64,000 nucleotides of DNA. Origin: Actinotalea alkalitolerans (GTDB taxonomy: Bacteria > Actinomycetota > Actinomycetes > Actinomycetales > Cellulomonadaceae). The stretch covers positions 196,640 through 260,639 of the forward strand of contig NZ_JAMBPP010000007.1 of NCBI RefSeq assembly GCF_023369855.1. Direction: 5' to 3'. Numbering within the stretch: position 1 is the stretch's first letter; each line of letters starts with the position of its first letter. Shown in pieces: positions 26,223-34,966 of this stretch. The position numbers and the translations under genes are program-made. A model generated the notes under the pieces. It did not search any database, was not told the DNA's origin, and saw nothing but the letters and a program-made list of their open reading frames with translations.

Positions 26223-28295
26223 TCAGAACCGGCCACCACCTCCTCCGCGTCGGCCCCGCGTCGCACCGCCACCGAAGCTCCCGGCCGACCGGCCCCCGCC
26301 GAACCCGCCGCCCCCGCCGCCGCGGGAGCGGCCGCCGGTCCCGCCGCCGAAGCCGCCGATGCCGCCGCCGAAGCCGCCCGAGCGCCGACCACCCCCGCCG
26401 AAGAGGATGCCGCCCAGGATGAGCGAGCCGATGTCCGGTCCCGAGCCGCCGCCGAAGCCGCCCGGGCCGGGGCGCTGCTGCGACTGCCACCGTGCGACGT
26501 CGGCCTCGGCGAGCTGCTGGGCCTGCCGGCACAGCGCATCGGCCTGCTGGACGATCTGGAGCGCGGTCACGGGGTCGGTCGCGCTGGTCTGCTCCGCCTG
26601 CCGGGTCAGTCGGGCGGCCTCGGCGAGCCGGGTGCGCGCCTCGGCCCCCACCGCACCGCGGCGCGTCTGCACGAAGTCCTGGACGGCCTGGACGTGGGAC
26701 CCGACGCGGCCCAGGCTCTCGGCCAGCTGGGTTCGTGCCCGCTCGGCCCGCTCGGCGCTCTCACGGGCCGGGGCGAGGCTCTCGTCGAGTGCGGTCTCGG
26801 CCTCGACGAGCGCCCGGAGCGCGGCCAGCGGGTCGCCTCCCTCACGCTCGCTGCGGGCGAAGCTCATCGCCTGCTCCGCGGTGGCGACCCGGGCGCTCAC
26901 CGCAGCGTCCTGCGGGGCCAGCCGGTGGGCGTCCTGCACGTCGGACGCCAACGAGGCCAGGGCGGCCTCGATCCGGGGCCCGGCCTCGGCCAGGTCCTTG
27001 CCGGCCCTCGCGACGGCGTCCAGCAGGGTGGCTGCCTGCCCCACGGCGTCCTCGGCGGCGCGCGCGTCGGCCACGGCCCGGGCGCGGTCCTCGGCGGCCA
27101 GGGCGGTGCGCCCGTCGGCCACCGAGGCGCGCGCGGCCTCGAGCAGCCGACCGGCCTGGTCGGCGTTGTCACCCACCGAGGCCAGGGCGGCCGGGGTGTA
27201 CCGGCGGCCGAGCTGCTCGAGCGTCGCGCGGGCCGCCCCGATGGTGCCCTGGAGCTCGGCGGCCCGCCGGTCGGTCTCGGCAAGGATCTCGGGAGCCCGG
27301 GCCTGCAGGTCGCGCAGGGCGTCGAACCTCTCGGTCTGGGCATCGAGCGCCGTGTCGACCTCCTCGCACAGCCGCAGGATGTCCAGCAGCATCGCCCGGC
27401 GCTGGGGCTCGGTCTCGGGGATGTCGTCGTCGAGCTGCTGGCGCAGCGTGAACGCCTGGTGGAGCTTGTGCCGGCCCTCGCCGAGCAGGGCGGTGAAGTC
27501 GCGGGTCGTCTCGGCCCCGAACTGGGCCTGCGCGAACCCGAGCTCCTGCTCAGAGGTCGTGATCGCGTCGTCGAGACCGACCAGTGCGGTGCTGGCGCGC
27601 TTGTTCAGCTCCTCGGTGGGCAGGGCGGCGAGGCCCGTGAGCGGCCGGCCGTCCGGACCTCTGGGGACCCCGGCACCCGCGGTCCGCCCGGACCGTGACC
27701 GGACGAGCAGCACCACGCCCAGGAGGATGCCGCCGAGGACGAGCAGCACCCAGAAGCCCGAGAGCCCGCCGCCCGAGGTGCCCGTGCCCGAGGTGAGCCC
27801 ACCCTGGGCGGCCTCCTGGTAGCCCTGGGCGGCGGCGATCGCGGCCCCGGCCCAGTCGTCCTCGCGCAGCCGCGGCTCGATGCGGTCGGACTCGACCGTC
27901 GCGAGCTGGTCGGGGGTCAGGTCGACGTCCTGGTCCCAGGAGGTCGCGTAGCGCCGGTCCTCGACACCGACCGCGAGCAGGATGTCGTTGACACCCAGCC
28001 CCGAGATGATGGCCGTCTCCTCGGTCCACTCCCAGTGGTCCTCGCCGTCGAAGGTGCTGACGTACACCACGAAGAGCTGGAACGGGGTGGAGTCGGCGAG
28101 CTCGTCGAGAGCCGCCTGGACCCGGGCCTCGTCCTGCGCGTCGAGGACCCCCGCGGAGTCGGTCAGCTCGGAGGCCAGGTCGGTGGGTGGCTCGGCGGGC
28201 CGGGGCCCCGCAGCGGCTGCGGCCACCCCGGACAGGCCGAGGGCGAGGGACAGGCCGAGGGCTGCCGCGGCGGAGCGGCGCAGGGACGGGGGCAC
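26223..28295 (-). CDS. TPM-domain membrane protein with coiled coil and Gly-rich tail
   Basis: A protein of 690 residues. A signal peptide (about 1-29) precedes a TPM domain (about 40-165; LTDSAGVLDAQDEARVQAALDELADST, VNDILLAVGVEDRRY, WAGAAIAAAQGY). A transmembrane helix (about 178-197) is followed by a long Ala/Glu/Arg-rich coiled-coil cytoplasmic region (about 230-590) and a Gly/Arg-rich tail with repeated GGG and FGGG units that ends GGGGRF. The GTG at 28295 has GAGG upstream; the further upstream extension lacks a signal-like start and would overlap the divergent promoter. Next to pspA, so an envelope-stress role is likely but unproven. Confidence 0.87.
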   Translation of the reverse strand: MPPSLRRSAAAALGLSLALGLSGVAAAAAGPRPAEPPTDLASELTDSAGVLDAQDEARVQAALDELADSTPFQLFVVYVSTFDGEDHWEWTEETAIISGLGVNDILLAVGVEDRRYATSWDQDVDLTPDQLATVESDRIEPRLREDDWAGAAIAAAQGYQEAAQGGLTSGTGTSGGGLSGFWVLLVLGGILLGVVLLVRSRSGRTAGAGVPRGPDGRPLTGLAALPTEELNKRASTALVGLDDAITTSEQELGFAQAQFGAETTRDFTALLGEGRHKLHQAFTLRQQLDDDIPETEPQRRAMLLDILRLCEEVDTALDAQTERFDALRDLQARAPEILAETDRRAAELQGTIGAARATLEQLGRRYTPAALASVGDNADQAGRLLEAARASVADGRTALAAEDRARAVADARAAEDAVGQAATLLDAVARAGKDLAEAGPRIEAALASLASDVQDAHRLAPQDAAVSARVATAEQAMSFARSEREGGDPLAALRALVEAETALDESLAPARESAERAERARTQLAESLGRVGSHVQAVQDFVQTRRGAVGAEARTRLAEAARLTRQAEQTSATDPVTALQIVQQADALCRQAQQLAEADVARWQSQQRPGPGGFGGGSGPDIGSLILGGILFGGGGRRSGGFGGGIGGFGGGTGGRSRGGGGGGFGGGRSAGSFGGGATRGRRGGGGGRF

Positions 28296-28383
28296 AGCAA
28301 CGATCCTCGACCACCTGCCGCGGCGCCGCAACGACCACGGCGCCGGCGCCCCACCAGGTGCTCTGCCCAGTAGGGTCGTCGCC

Positions 28384-29214
28384 GTGATCCTCACCGTCAT
28401 CGAGCACACCCCCGACTGCCCGGTGGACCGTCTCGGTCCCTGGCTGACCGAGAGCACCGGCCCCGCCGGTCCCCAGGTGACCCTGCGGATCGTGCGCGCG
28501 TGGTCCGGCGACGCCGTCCCCGCCGGGGCTCACGAGGTCGGCGACGGCCTGGTCGTCCTGGGTGGGCACGTCAACGCCTACGACGACGAGCTGGCGCCCT
28601 GGCTGCCTGCGACCCGTCACCTGCTGGCCGATGTCGTCGCGGCCGGGGTGCCCGCGCTGGGCGTCTGCCTGGGCGCCCAGCTCCTGGCGGTCGCCACCGG
28701 CGGTCGGGTCCAGGTCGGCGCTCCTCCCGGACGTGAGGCCGGCGTGATCGACGTGCACCCGCGGCCCGAGGCCGCAGCCGACCCGCTGCTGGGCGGGCTG
28801 GCCGCACAGGTCCCCGCGGACCACCCCGCCTCGGGCGGGGTCATGCTCGCCATGCCGTCGATGCACGCCGACGCCGTCGTCGACCTGCCGCGCGGCGCGG
28901 TGTGGCTCGCCTCCTCGCGGCTCTACCCCTTCCAGGCCTTCAGGGTCGGGTCGGCCGCGTGGGGTGTGCAGTTCCACCCTGAGGCCTCGCCCGAGACCGT
29001 CGAGCGCTGGGCCGACGAGCACGACGACGTCGACACCGCTGCGGTGGTCTCGCAGCTCGTCGCGCGGGACGACGAGGTCGCGTCGGGTGGGCGCGCGCTG
29101 GCCCACCGCTTCGTCGAGCTGGTCGCAGACGGTGCGGCCACCGCCGCCCGGTCGGCTCAGCCGGCGACGTCGTCCGAGCCGGTCACGATGTCCTCGGCGT
29201 CCAGGATCCGGTAG
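28384..29214 (+). CDS. Class I glutamine amidotransferase-like protein
   Basis: A protein of 276 residues. The triad environment is present: nucleophile elbow GVCLGAQLLA with Cys, and WGVQFHPEASPE with His and Glu. GLVVLGGHVNAYDD matches the oxyanion-side GG motif of stand-alone GATase1 proteins such as GuaA-like paralogues. The substrate or partner synthetase is unknown. The gene diverges from the TPM gene, and its last 58 bases overlap the convergent helicase gene, so the final ~19 residues (PATSSEPVTMSSASRIR region) may be non-conserved. Confidence 0.88.
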   Translation: MILTVIEHTPDCPVDRLGPWLTESTGPAGPQVTLRIVRAWSGDAVPAGAHEVGDGLVVLGGHVNAYDDELAPWLPATRHLLADVVAAGVPALGVCLGAQLLAVATGGRVQVGAPPGREAGVIDVHPRPEAAADPLLGGLAAQVPADHPASGGVMLAMPSMHADAVVDLPRGAVWLASSRLYPFQAFRVGSAAWGVQFHPEASPETVERWADEHDDVDTAAVVSQLVARDDEVASGGRALAHRFVELVADGAATAARSAQPATSSEPVTMSSASRIR

Positions 29215-30818
29215 GCGTACCCCTGCTCGGCCAGGAACCGCTGCCGGTGAGCGGCGAAGTCCTGGTCGACGGTGTCGCGTGCCACCACCGCGTAGAAGTG
29301 CGCGGTGCGCCCGTCGGCCTTGGGTCGCATGATCCGGCCCAGCCGCTGGGCCTCCTCCTGGCGTGAGCCGAAGGACCCGCTGACCTGGATCGCGACGGCC
29401 GCCTCGGGCAGGTCGATCGAGAAGTTCGCGACCTTGCTCACCACGAGTCGGCTGACCTCGCCGGTGCGGAAGGCCGCGAACAGCCGCTCGCGCTCGCGGA
29501 CGGTGGTCTCCCCGGTGATCAGCGGGGCGTCGAGGTGGTCGGCGAGCTTCTCGAGCTGGTCGATGTACTGCCCGATCACCAGGATCTGGTCGTCGGCGTG
29601 GCGCTCGACGAGCTGCTCGACCACCCGGTTCTTGCCGTGGGCGCTGGCCGCGAGCCGGTACTTGTCCTCGGGCTCGGCGGTCGCGTAGGCGAGCCGGTCG
29701 CGCTCGGGCAGGGTCAGCCGCACCTCGACGCAGTCGGCCGGGGCGATGTACCCCTGGGACTCGATGTCCTTCCACGGGGCGTCGAACCGCTTGGGCCCGA
29801 TCAGCGAGAAGACCTCGTCCTCACGGCCGTCCTCGCGCACCAGCGTGGCGGTCAGCCCGAGCCGACGGCGTGCCTGGAGGTCGGCGGTCATCCGGAAGAT
29901 CGGTGCGGGCAGCAGGTGCACCTCGTCGTAGATGACCAGGCCCCAGTCACGTGCGTCGAGCAGCTCGAGGTGGGTGTAGACGCCCTTCCGGCGGGTGGTC
30001 AGCACCTGGTACGTCGCGATGGTGACGGCCCGGATCTCCTTGCGTGCGCCCGAGTACTCGCCGATCTCGTCCTCGGTGAGGCTGGTGCGCTTGATCAGCT
30101 CGTCGCGCCACTGCCGGGCCGAGACGGTGTTGGTCACCAGGATGAGCGTGGTGGTCTGCGAGCGGGCCATCGCCCCGGCGCCGACGAGGGTCTTGCCCGC
30201 ACCGCACGGGAGCACCACGACCCCCGAGCCGCCGTGCCAGAAGCCCTCGACGGCCTGCTGCTGGTAGGGCCGCAGGGACCAGCCGTCCTCGCGGAGGCTG
30301 ATCGCGTGGGCCTCGCCGTCGACGTAGCCGGCGAGGTCCTCGACCGGCCAGCCGAGCTTGAGCAGCACCTGCTTGAGGTGACCGCGCTCGCTGGGGTGGA
30401 CCACGACGTCGTCGTCGTCCAGCCGGGTGCCGAGCAGCCCTGCCGTGCGCTTGGAGCGCAGCACCTCCTCCAGGACCGCGCGGTCCAGGGAGTGCAGCAC
30501 CAGGCCGTGGGTGGGGTGGTCGACGAGCTGGAGCCGGCCGTAGCGCGACATCGTCTCGGCGACGTCCACCAGCAGGGAGTGCGGCACCGGGTAGCGCGAG
30601 TACTCGAGCAGGACAGCCACGACCTGCTCGGCGTCGTGCCCGGCGGCGCGGGCGTTCCACAGCCCGAGCGGGGTGAGCCGGTAGGTGTGCACGTGCTCGG
30701 GGGCGCGCTCGAGCTCGGCGAACGGGGCGATCGCGCGCCGGCATGCGGCAGCGGAGTCGTGGTCGATCTCGAGCAGCAGCGTCTTGTCGCTCTGCACGAT
30801 CAACGGGCCGTCGGTCAT
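29157..30818 (-). CDS. XPB/Ssl2-type DNA repair helicase
   Basis: A superfamily 2 helicase of 553 residues. An N-terminal damage-recognition region precedes the motor: motif I PCGAGKT, motif Ia VTNTVSARQWRDEL, motif II DEVH in LVIYDEVHLLPA, motif III LTATLVREDGRED (RED motif), ThM-like insert, and motif VI QEEAQRLGRIMRPK. Bacterial XPB homologues unwind 3'-5' and are linked to DNA repair. The gene immediately upstream encodes its usual partner. Confidence 0.95.
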   Translation of the reverse strand: MTDGPLIVQSDKTLLLEIDHDSAAACRRAIAPFAELERAPEHVHTYRLTPLGLWNARAAGHDAEQVVAVLLEYSRYPVPHSLLVDVAETMSRYGRLQLVDHPTHGLVLHSLDRAVLEEVLRSKRTAGLLGTRLDDDDVVVHPSERGHLKQVLLKLGWPVEDLAGYVDGEAHAISLREDGWSLRPYQQQAVEGFWHGGSGVVVLPCGAGKTLVGAGAMARSQTTTLILVTNTVSARQWRDELIKRTSLTEDEIGEYSGARKEIRAVTIATYQVLTTRRKGVYTHLELLDARDWGLVIYDEVHLLPAPIFRMTADLQARRRLGLTATLVREDGREDEVFSLIGPKRFDAPWKDIESQGYIAPADCVEVRLTLPERDRLAYATAEPEDKYRLAASAHGKNRVVEQLVERHADDQILVIGQYIDQLEKLADHLDAPLITGETTVRERERLFAAFRTGEVSRLVVSKVANFSIDLPEAAVAIQVSGSFGSRQEEAQRLGRIMRPKADGRTAHFYAVVARDTVDQDFAAHRQRFLAEQGYAYRILDAEDIVTGSDDVAG

Positions 30819-30859
30819 CGATCTCCTGTCGTGGGCCCGCGGGTCGCGGGTCGTGCTCG

Positions 30860-33352
30860 TCAGACGGGGGTCACCCGGGCGATGCGGTGGACGGCCACGG
30901 TCAGCTCGGACTCGCGCTCGCTGTCGACGGCGCGCACCCGGCCCGCGTCGACCCGCAGCGGACGGACCCGGCGCCGTTGGCTCGCGCCCTGTGCCCCGAC
31001 GATCTCGAGCCAGACCTCACGTCCTTCGGCGGCAGCCTCCCGCAGCAGGGCCAACGCCAGCACGGGGTCGGGTGTTCCCGGGTGCGGGGCTGCTGGGGCG
31101 GCATCAGGGCTCGCGAGGGGACCGGCGTCGTCGGGGGTCTCGATCGAGGCGGTCTCGCGGCGGTCGGTGTCGAGCAGGTCGGCCGCGAGGCGCTGGAGGC
31201 GTCGTTCACGGGCCGCCACGGCAGCGGACCGGTCCGCGGCCGACGACGTCGCGGCGACCGTCGTGGCCTGCGGTCCGGCCGGGCGGCCGCCCCGGGGAAG
31301 ACGGACCCGGCGAGGGGCCGGCCGGGTCAGCACGACCTGCCCGCCCGGTCCCTCGGCGACGGGGGCCAGTCCCCGCTCACGCAGCGCGGCGAGCAGCACG
31401 GCGGGCCCGACCTGCGCGGCGATCACGGTGGGTGCGAGGCGGAGCAGGCCGAGGCCGTGCAGGGTGCGGTCCTCGACCAGGCCGGTCAGCAGGCTCGGGT
31501 CGTCGGCCCGCAGGTAGGAGCCGACACCGCCGACACGGACCCGGCCGTGCCGGCGGGCGGCGTCCAGGACCAGGTACTCCAGGGGCTGGGGGACCCCCGA
31601 GCGGGCGTGGCGGGACAGGTCGGAGAGCAGCTCCTCGGCGGTGCGCCCGGCGTCGAGCGCACCGCGCACGCTCAGCTCGGTGAACCGGACGGTCAGGCCT
31701 GCCCCGCGGGACTCGACCTGGGCCGAGGAGTCGAGCAGCTCTCCGAGGGCGGCTGAGGGCCGACCGGGCACGATGCCGGTCAGGTCCCCCTGGAGCAGCA
31801 CGTGCTCGACGGCCGGGGGGAGCTGTGCCTCGAGGGCCGCGGCGGCGTCCTGGCCGGCCAGCAGGGCCGCGCCGGCGCTGCTGAGGGCGCCCGGGACGAG
31901 GTCCCCGAGGACGCCGAGTGCGGCGGACTCCCGCAGGACGGCCTCGACGGCGTGCTCGGCCGGGGCCGAGCGGGGCGCGCGCCAGCGCAGCACCTCGGTG
32001 ACCTGCGCGGCGGTCAGCCCGGCCCGGTCCGGGGCCTCGGCGGCGTCGCGCAGCACGGACAGCACGGAGGTGCGCAGACGGGGTGCCCAGGGGCGCCGTG
32101 ACTCGGGGTCCAGGGCTGGCCGCAGCGAGCCCCGGTCGTCGCGGGTGCCGACCAGCCAGGCGGCCCGCTCGGAGACCAGCCAGGCCTGCGCGAGGTCCGC
32201 CCACCGCTCGGCGAGCGGCAGCCGCAGCCACTCGTCGACCTCGGTGGTGGGTGCCAGGACGGGTGGGTCCTCGCCGTCGTCGGCCACCAGTCCCGCGGAC
32301 CCGGCGAGCTCGACGACCAGCCCGGCGGTGGACTCGGGGATCTCGAGGCGGGCCGCGAGTCGGCGCAGCTCGCGCAGGCCCAGGCCGCCGGAGCGGAGCA
32401 CGGGGGGCTGCTCGTCGCCCCAGAGGGCGATGAGGGCGGTGACCAGCCGGACGACCTCCTGCGCGGCCTGCGCCGAGCCGGCGTCGACCGTCGCGGGGTC
32501 GGCGGGGGTCGCTGCGGGCTGCGGAACGGCGGCCGGGGCGCGGTGGGTGCGTCCGGCGCGCAGGGCCAGGGCGACCTCGCGGGGCAGCACCACGTGCTGG
32601 GAGTCGCTGACGGCCAGCAGCCCGTGCCGCAGCAGCCACTCGACCGCGGTGCGCGCTGGTGAGGTCTTGCCGGTGCTGCGCGGGTCGGCCTCAGGAGACC
32701 TGCCCACGGGCGGACCCCAGGTCAGAGCGTCCAGGACCTGCCGCACCCCCGGGGGGCCCTGGTCGAGCAGCCCGTCGACGGTGGTGGGGTCGGCGAGCGC
32801 CCGGGTGAGGGCGGGGACGTCGACCGGCTGCGGTTCGTCGCTCCCGGCGTCGGGCGTCCCGGCGCCGGTCGGTGCGAGCCCGAGCCCCTCGGCGAGGCGG
32901 GCGAGCGCCTGGGGGCTGCGGCGCGCGAGCGTCGTGCTCAGGCGGGGGCCGAGGCCGGCCGGGTACGGCCCCAGCACGTCGTCCAGGCCGGGTGCGGGGT
33001 GCAGGTCGTCACCGTCGGTGGCATGCCACAGCAGGGCGTGCTCGACGCAGGTCCGGACCGCGTCGGCGACGCGTCCGTCGACGGCGTCTCCGACAGCGCG
33101 GGCGATGTCGTGGGGCGCGATGCCCTCAGGGTGAGCGGCTGTGCCGTCCAGGGCGAGGGCCGCCTCGAGCACCTGGAGGGCCTGGGCGTCGAGGCCGGCC
33201 AGCGCGCGGTCGAGGCTGACGCGGTTGGCTGCTCGTGCGGCCAGGGAACGGATCGAGGAGGGCGGTGGGGAGGCGAGGTCGGGGCGCAGCGTGAGCAGCT
33301 CGACGAGCCCGGATTCCCCGCGGGCGCGCAGTGACTGCGTGAACGTGGCCAT
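30860..33352 (-). CDS. Helicase-associated (XPB/Ssl2-like N-terminal domain) protein
   Basis: A protein of 830 residues, Ala/Leu/Arg-rich, with no Walker motifs. It begins MATFTQSLRARGESGLVELLTLRPDLASPP, and its centre has repeated winged-helix-like segments. The C-terminal region GGQVVLTRP, VWLEIVGAQGASQRRRVRPLRVDAGRVRAVDSERESELTVAVHRIARV resembles WYL/Sm-like beta strands. It is 41 bp upstream of the XPB helicase gene, the conserved actinobacterial arrangement, so it probably regulates or targets that helicase. Function is inferred from synteny. Confidence 0.82.
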   Translation of the reverse strand: MATFTQSLRARGESGLVELLTLRPDLASPPPSSIRSLAARAANRVSLDRALAGLDAQALQVLEAALALDGTAAHPEGIAPHDIARAVGDAVDGRVADAVRTCVEHALLWHATDGDDLHPAPGLDDVLGPYPAGLGPRLSTTLARRSPQALARLAEGLGLAPTGAGTPDAGSDEPQPVDVPALTRALADPTTVDGLLDQGPPGVRQVLDALTWGPPVGRSPEADPRSTGKTSPARTAVEWLLRHGLLAVSDSQHVVLPREVALALRAGRTHRAPAAVPQPAATPADPATVDAGSAQAAQEVVRLVTALIALWGDEQPPVLRSGGLGLRELRRLAARLEIPESTAGLVVELAGSAGLVADDGEDPPVLAPTTEVDEWLRLPLAERWADLAQAWLVSERAAWLVGTRDDRGSLRPALDPESRRPWAPRLRTSVLSVLRDAAEAPDRAGLTAAQVTEVLRWRAPRSAPAEHAVEAVLRESAALGVLGDLVPGALSSAGAALLAGQDAAAALEAQLPPAVEHVLLQGDLTGIVPGRPSAALGELLDSSAQVESRGAGLTVRFTELSVRGALDAGRTAEELLSDLSRHARSGVPQPLEYLVLDAARRHGRVRVGGVGSYLRADDPSLLTGLVEDRTLHGLGLLRLAPTVIAAQVGPAVLLAALRERGLAPVAEGPGGQVVLTRPAPRRVRLPRGGRPAGPQATTVAATSSAADRSAAVAARERRLQRLAADLLDTDRRETASIETPDDAGPLASPDAAPAAPHPGTPDPVLALALLREAAAEGREVWLEIVGAQGASQRRRVRPLRVDAGRVRAVDSERESELTVAVHRIARVTPV

Positions 33353-33438
33353 CCGCACAACGATACGGGGACCGGGGCCCGCTCAGAACCGCTGCTCGAG
33401 GGTCGACCGGCGGTTGCGTGGAGGGCGGGTGGTGGGCC

Positions 33439-34035
33439 TCAGGCCGAGGGTGCTCCGGTGAGCCGTTCGAGACCGCCGAGGGTGAAGTCCGCGGCGCGCC
33501 GGGCCTCTGCTGCCGGGGCCCGGCCGGCCTCGACCCTGGCGATGCAGTGGTTGACCACGGTCTGCATCAGGGCCAGTGCGTCCTCGGGCTCGGTCACGTG
33601 CAGGTCCCGCAGCACCGTGACGAGCGGCGCTGCTGTCTGCCTGTGCCCCGCGAGGAGGGAGGTGCGGACCTCGTCGGGCAGCTGCACACCGGTCAGGGCG
33701 GCGGCGAGCCGGTGGTTGCCCGCCGCGGCGCTTCGGGCGACGGCCAGGAAGTAGGCGTGCACCCGTTCGTCGGGGGTCCGAGCGGTTCCGCTCGCCTGCT
33801 CGAGGGCCGCACGCCATCGGTCGAACCCCTCGAGGACGAGGGTCGCCAGGACGGCGTCGGCCGAGGGGAAGTAGGCGTAGACCGACGGGCGGGCCAGTCC
33901 CGCGCGCGCGGCGACGGCCGCGAGGGTGACTCCTCGGGCGCCGCCCTCGAGGGCGATCTCCTCGGCGGCGCGCAGGATCGCGGCACGCTGCTTGGCCCGG
34001 TGCTCGGCGACCGTGGGCTCGGAGATCTTCGGCAC
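33439..34035 (-). CDS. TetR/AcrR family regulator
   Basis: A repressor-like protein of 198 residues. HTH: RAAILRAAEEIALEGGARGVTLAAVAARAGLARPSVYAYFPSADAVLATLV. The C-terminal ligand domain is all-helical. The gene diverges from a small membrane-protein gene at 34137 with about 100 bp between; control of that gene and itself is likely. GTG start at 34035. Confidence 0.92.
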   Translation of the reverse strand: MPKISEPTVAEHRAKQRAAILRAAEEIALEGGARGVTLAAVAARAGLARPSVYAYFPSADAVLATLVLEGFDRWRAALEQASGTARTPDERVHAYFLAVARSAAAGNHRLAAALTGVQLPDEVRTSLLAGHRQTAAPLVTVLRDLHVTEPEDALALMQTVVNHCIARVEAGRAPAAEARRAADFTLGGLERLTGAPSA

Positions 34036-34136
34036 GGCTCATCATCGCCCATCACGGGCGCTGTCACGACGGGACGTTGATAACATGTCGACACGGCGTC
34101 GGTATCTGACGCGTCCCGCCAGGCTTGGAGACACCC

Positions 34137-34478
34137 ATGGAGCTCGCCCGCAACCTCGCCCTCGTCCTGCACCTGGTGGGGATGGCGAGCATCTTCGGCG
34201 CGTTCCTCGTGCAGGCCAAGGCCCCCCGCAAGAAGGTCGACGCCGCGATGGTCCACGGCGCGCTGACCGCCCTGGTGACCGGGCTCGCCCTGGTCGGCCT
34301 CGCCGAGGCGCGGGACGCCGACGTCAACCACGTCAAGGTGGGGGTCAAGCTGGTCGTGCTGCTCGTGATCGGCGTGCTCGTGTGGCGCCGGCGCAAGGCG
34401 GACGCGATCAGCACCGGCGAGTGGGGTGCCATCGGCGGGCTCACCCTCACCAACATCGTTCTCGCCGTCTTCTGGTGA
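34137..34478 (+). CDS. Small integral membrane protein
   Basis: A protein of 113 residues with four hydrophobic helices (LALVLHLVGMASIFGAFLVQA; ALTALVTGLALVGLA; VGVKLVVLLVIGVLVWRR; WGAIGGLTLTNIVLAVFW). The charged loop between helices one and two is KAPRKKVDAAM. GGAG lies 7 bp upstream of the chosen ATG. It is divergent from the TetR gene. The shape resembles small conserved actinobacterial membrane proteins of unknown role. Confidence 0.8.
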   Translation: MELARNLALVLHLVGMASIFGAFLVQAKAPRKKVDAAMVHGALTALVTGLALVGLAEARDADVNHVKVGVKLVVLLVIGVLVWRRRKADAISTGEWGAIGGLTLTNIVLAVFW

Positions 34479-34584
34479 CCGCTCGCCGTCGCCCTCGGGC
34501 CACGGGCCCCTGCGAGGGCGACCGCGACCCCGCGGGCGGGTAGCCTGAGCCGCGTAGGTTTCCCGACGAGCACCAGGGGTTGCA

Positions 34585-34965
34585 GTGCCCACCGGCAAGG
34601 TCAAGTGGTTCGACACCGAGCGCGGCTTCGGCTTCATCGCCAGCGACGAGGGCGACGAGGTCTTCCTGCACGCCTCCGCGCTGCCCGAGGGCGTCGTCCC
34701 CAAGCCCGGCGCCAAGGTCGACTTCGGCGTCGCCGACGGACGGCGTGGCCCGCAGGCGCTCTCGGTCAAGCTCCTCGACCCCCCGCCCTCGGTCGCCAAG
34801 GCCCAGCGCAAGCCGGCCGACGACATGGCCGTCATCATCGAGGACGTCATCAAGCTGCTCGACAACGTGGGCAACAGCATGCGACGGGGCAGGTACCCCG
34901 AGAAGGGCGCCGCCACCAAGATCGCCAGCGTGCTGCGCGCCGTCGCCGACGACCTCGAGGTCTGA
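34585..34965 (+). CDS. Cold-shock-domain protein with C-terminal extension
   Basis: A protein of 126 residues. The CSD occupies residues 1-66 with RNP1-like GFGFIASDEG and RNP2-like EVFLHASAL. A helical C-terminal extension (residues 75-126) has no match to classical CspA, which ends near 67-70. It is the first gene of a unit with DUF3027 (1 bp gap) and the sacsin-like ATPase. GTG start. Likely binds single-stranded nucleic acid. Confidence 0.93.
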   Translation: MPTGKVKWFDTERGFGFIASDEGDEVFLHASALPEGVVPKPGAKVDFGVADGRRGPQALSVKLLDPPPSVAKAQRKPADDMAVIIEDVIKLLDNVGNSMRRGRYPEKGAATKIASVLRAVADDLEV

Positions 34966-34966
34966 C

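Noticed and set aside
34081..34093. TGTCGACA as TetR operator between 34035 and 34137
   Set aside because: Only an 8-bp palindrome containing a common restriction-site-like core; arms do not extend, so support is too weak.
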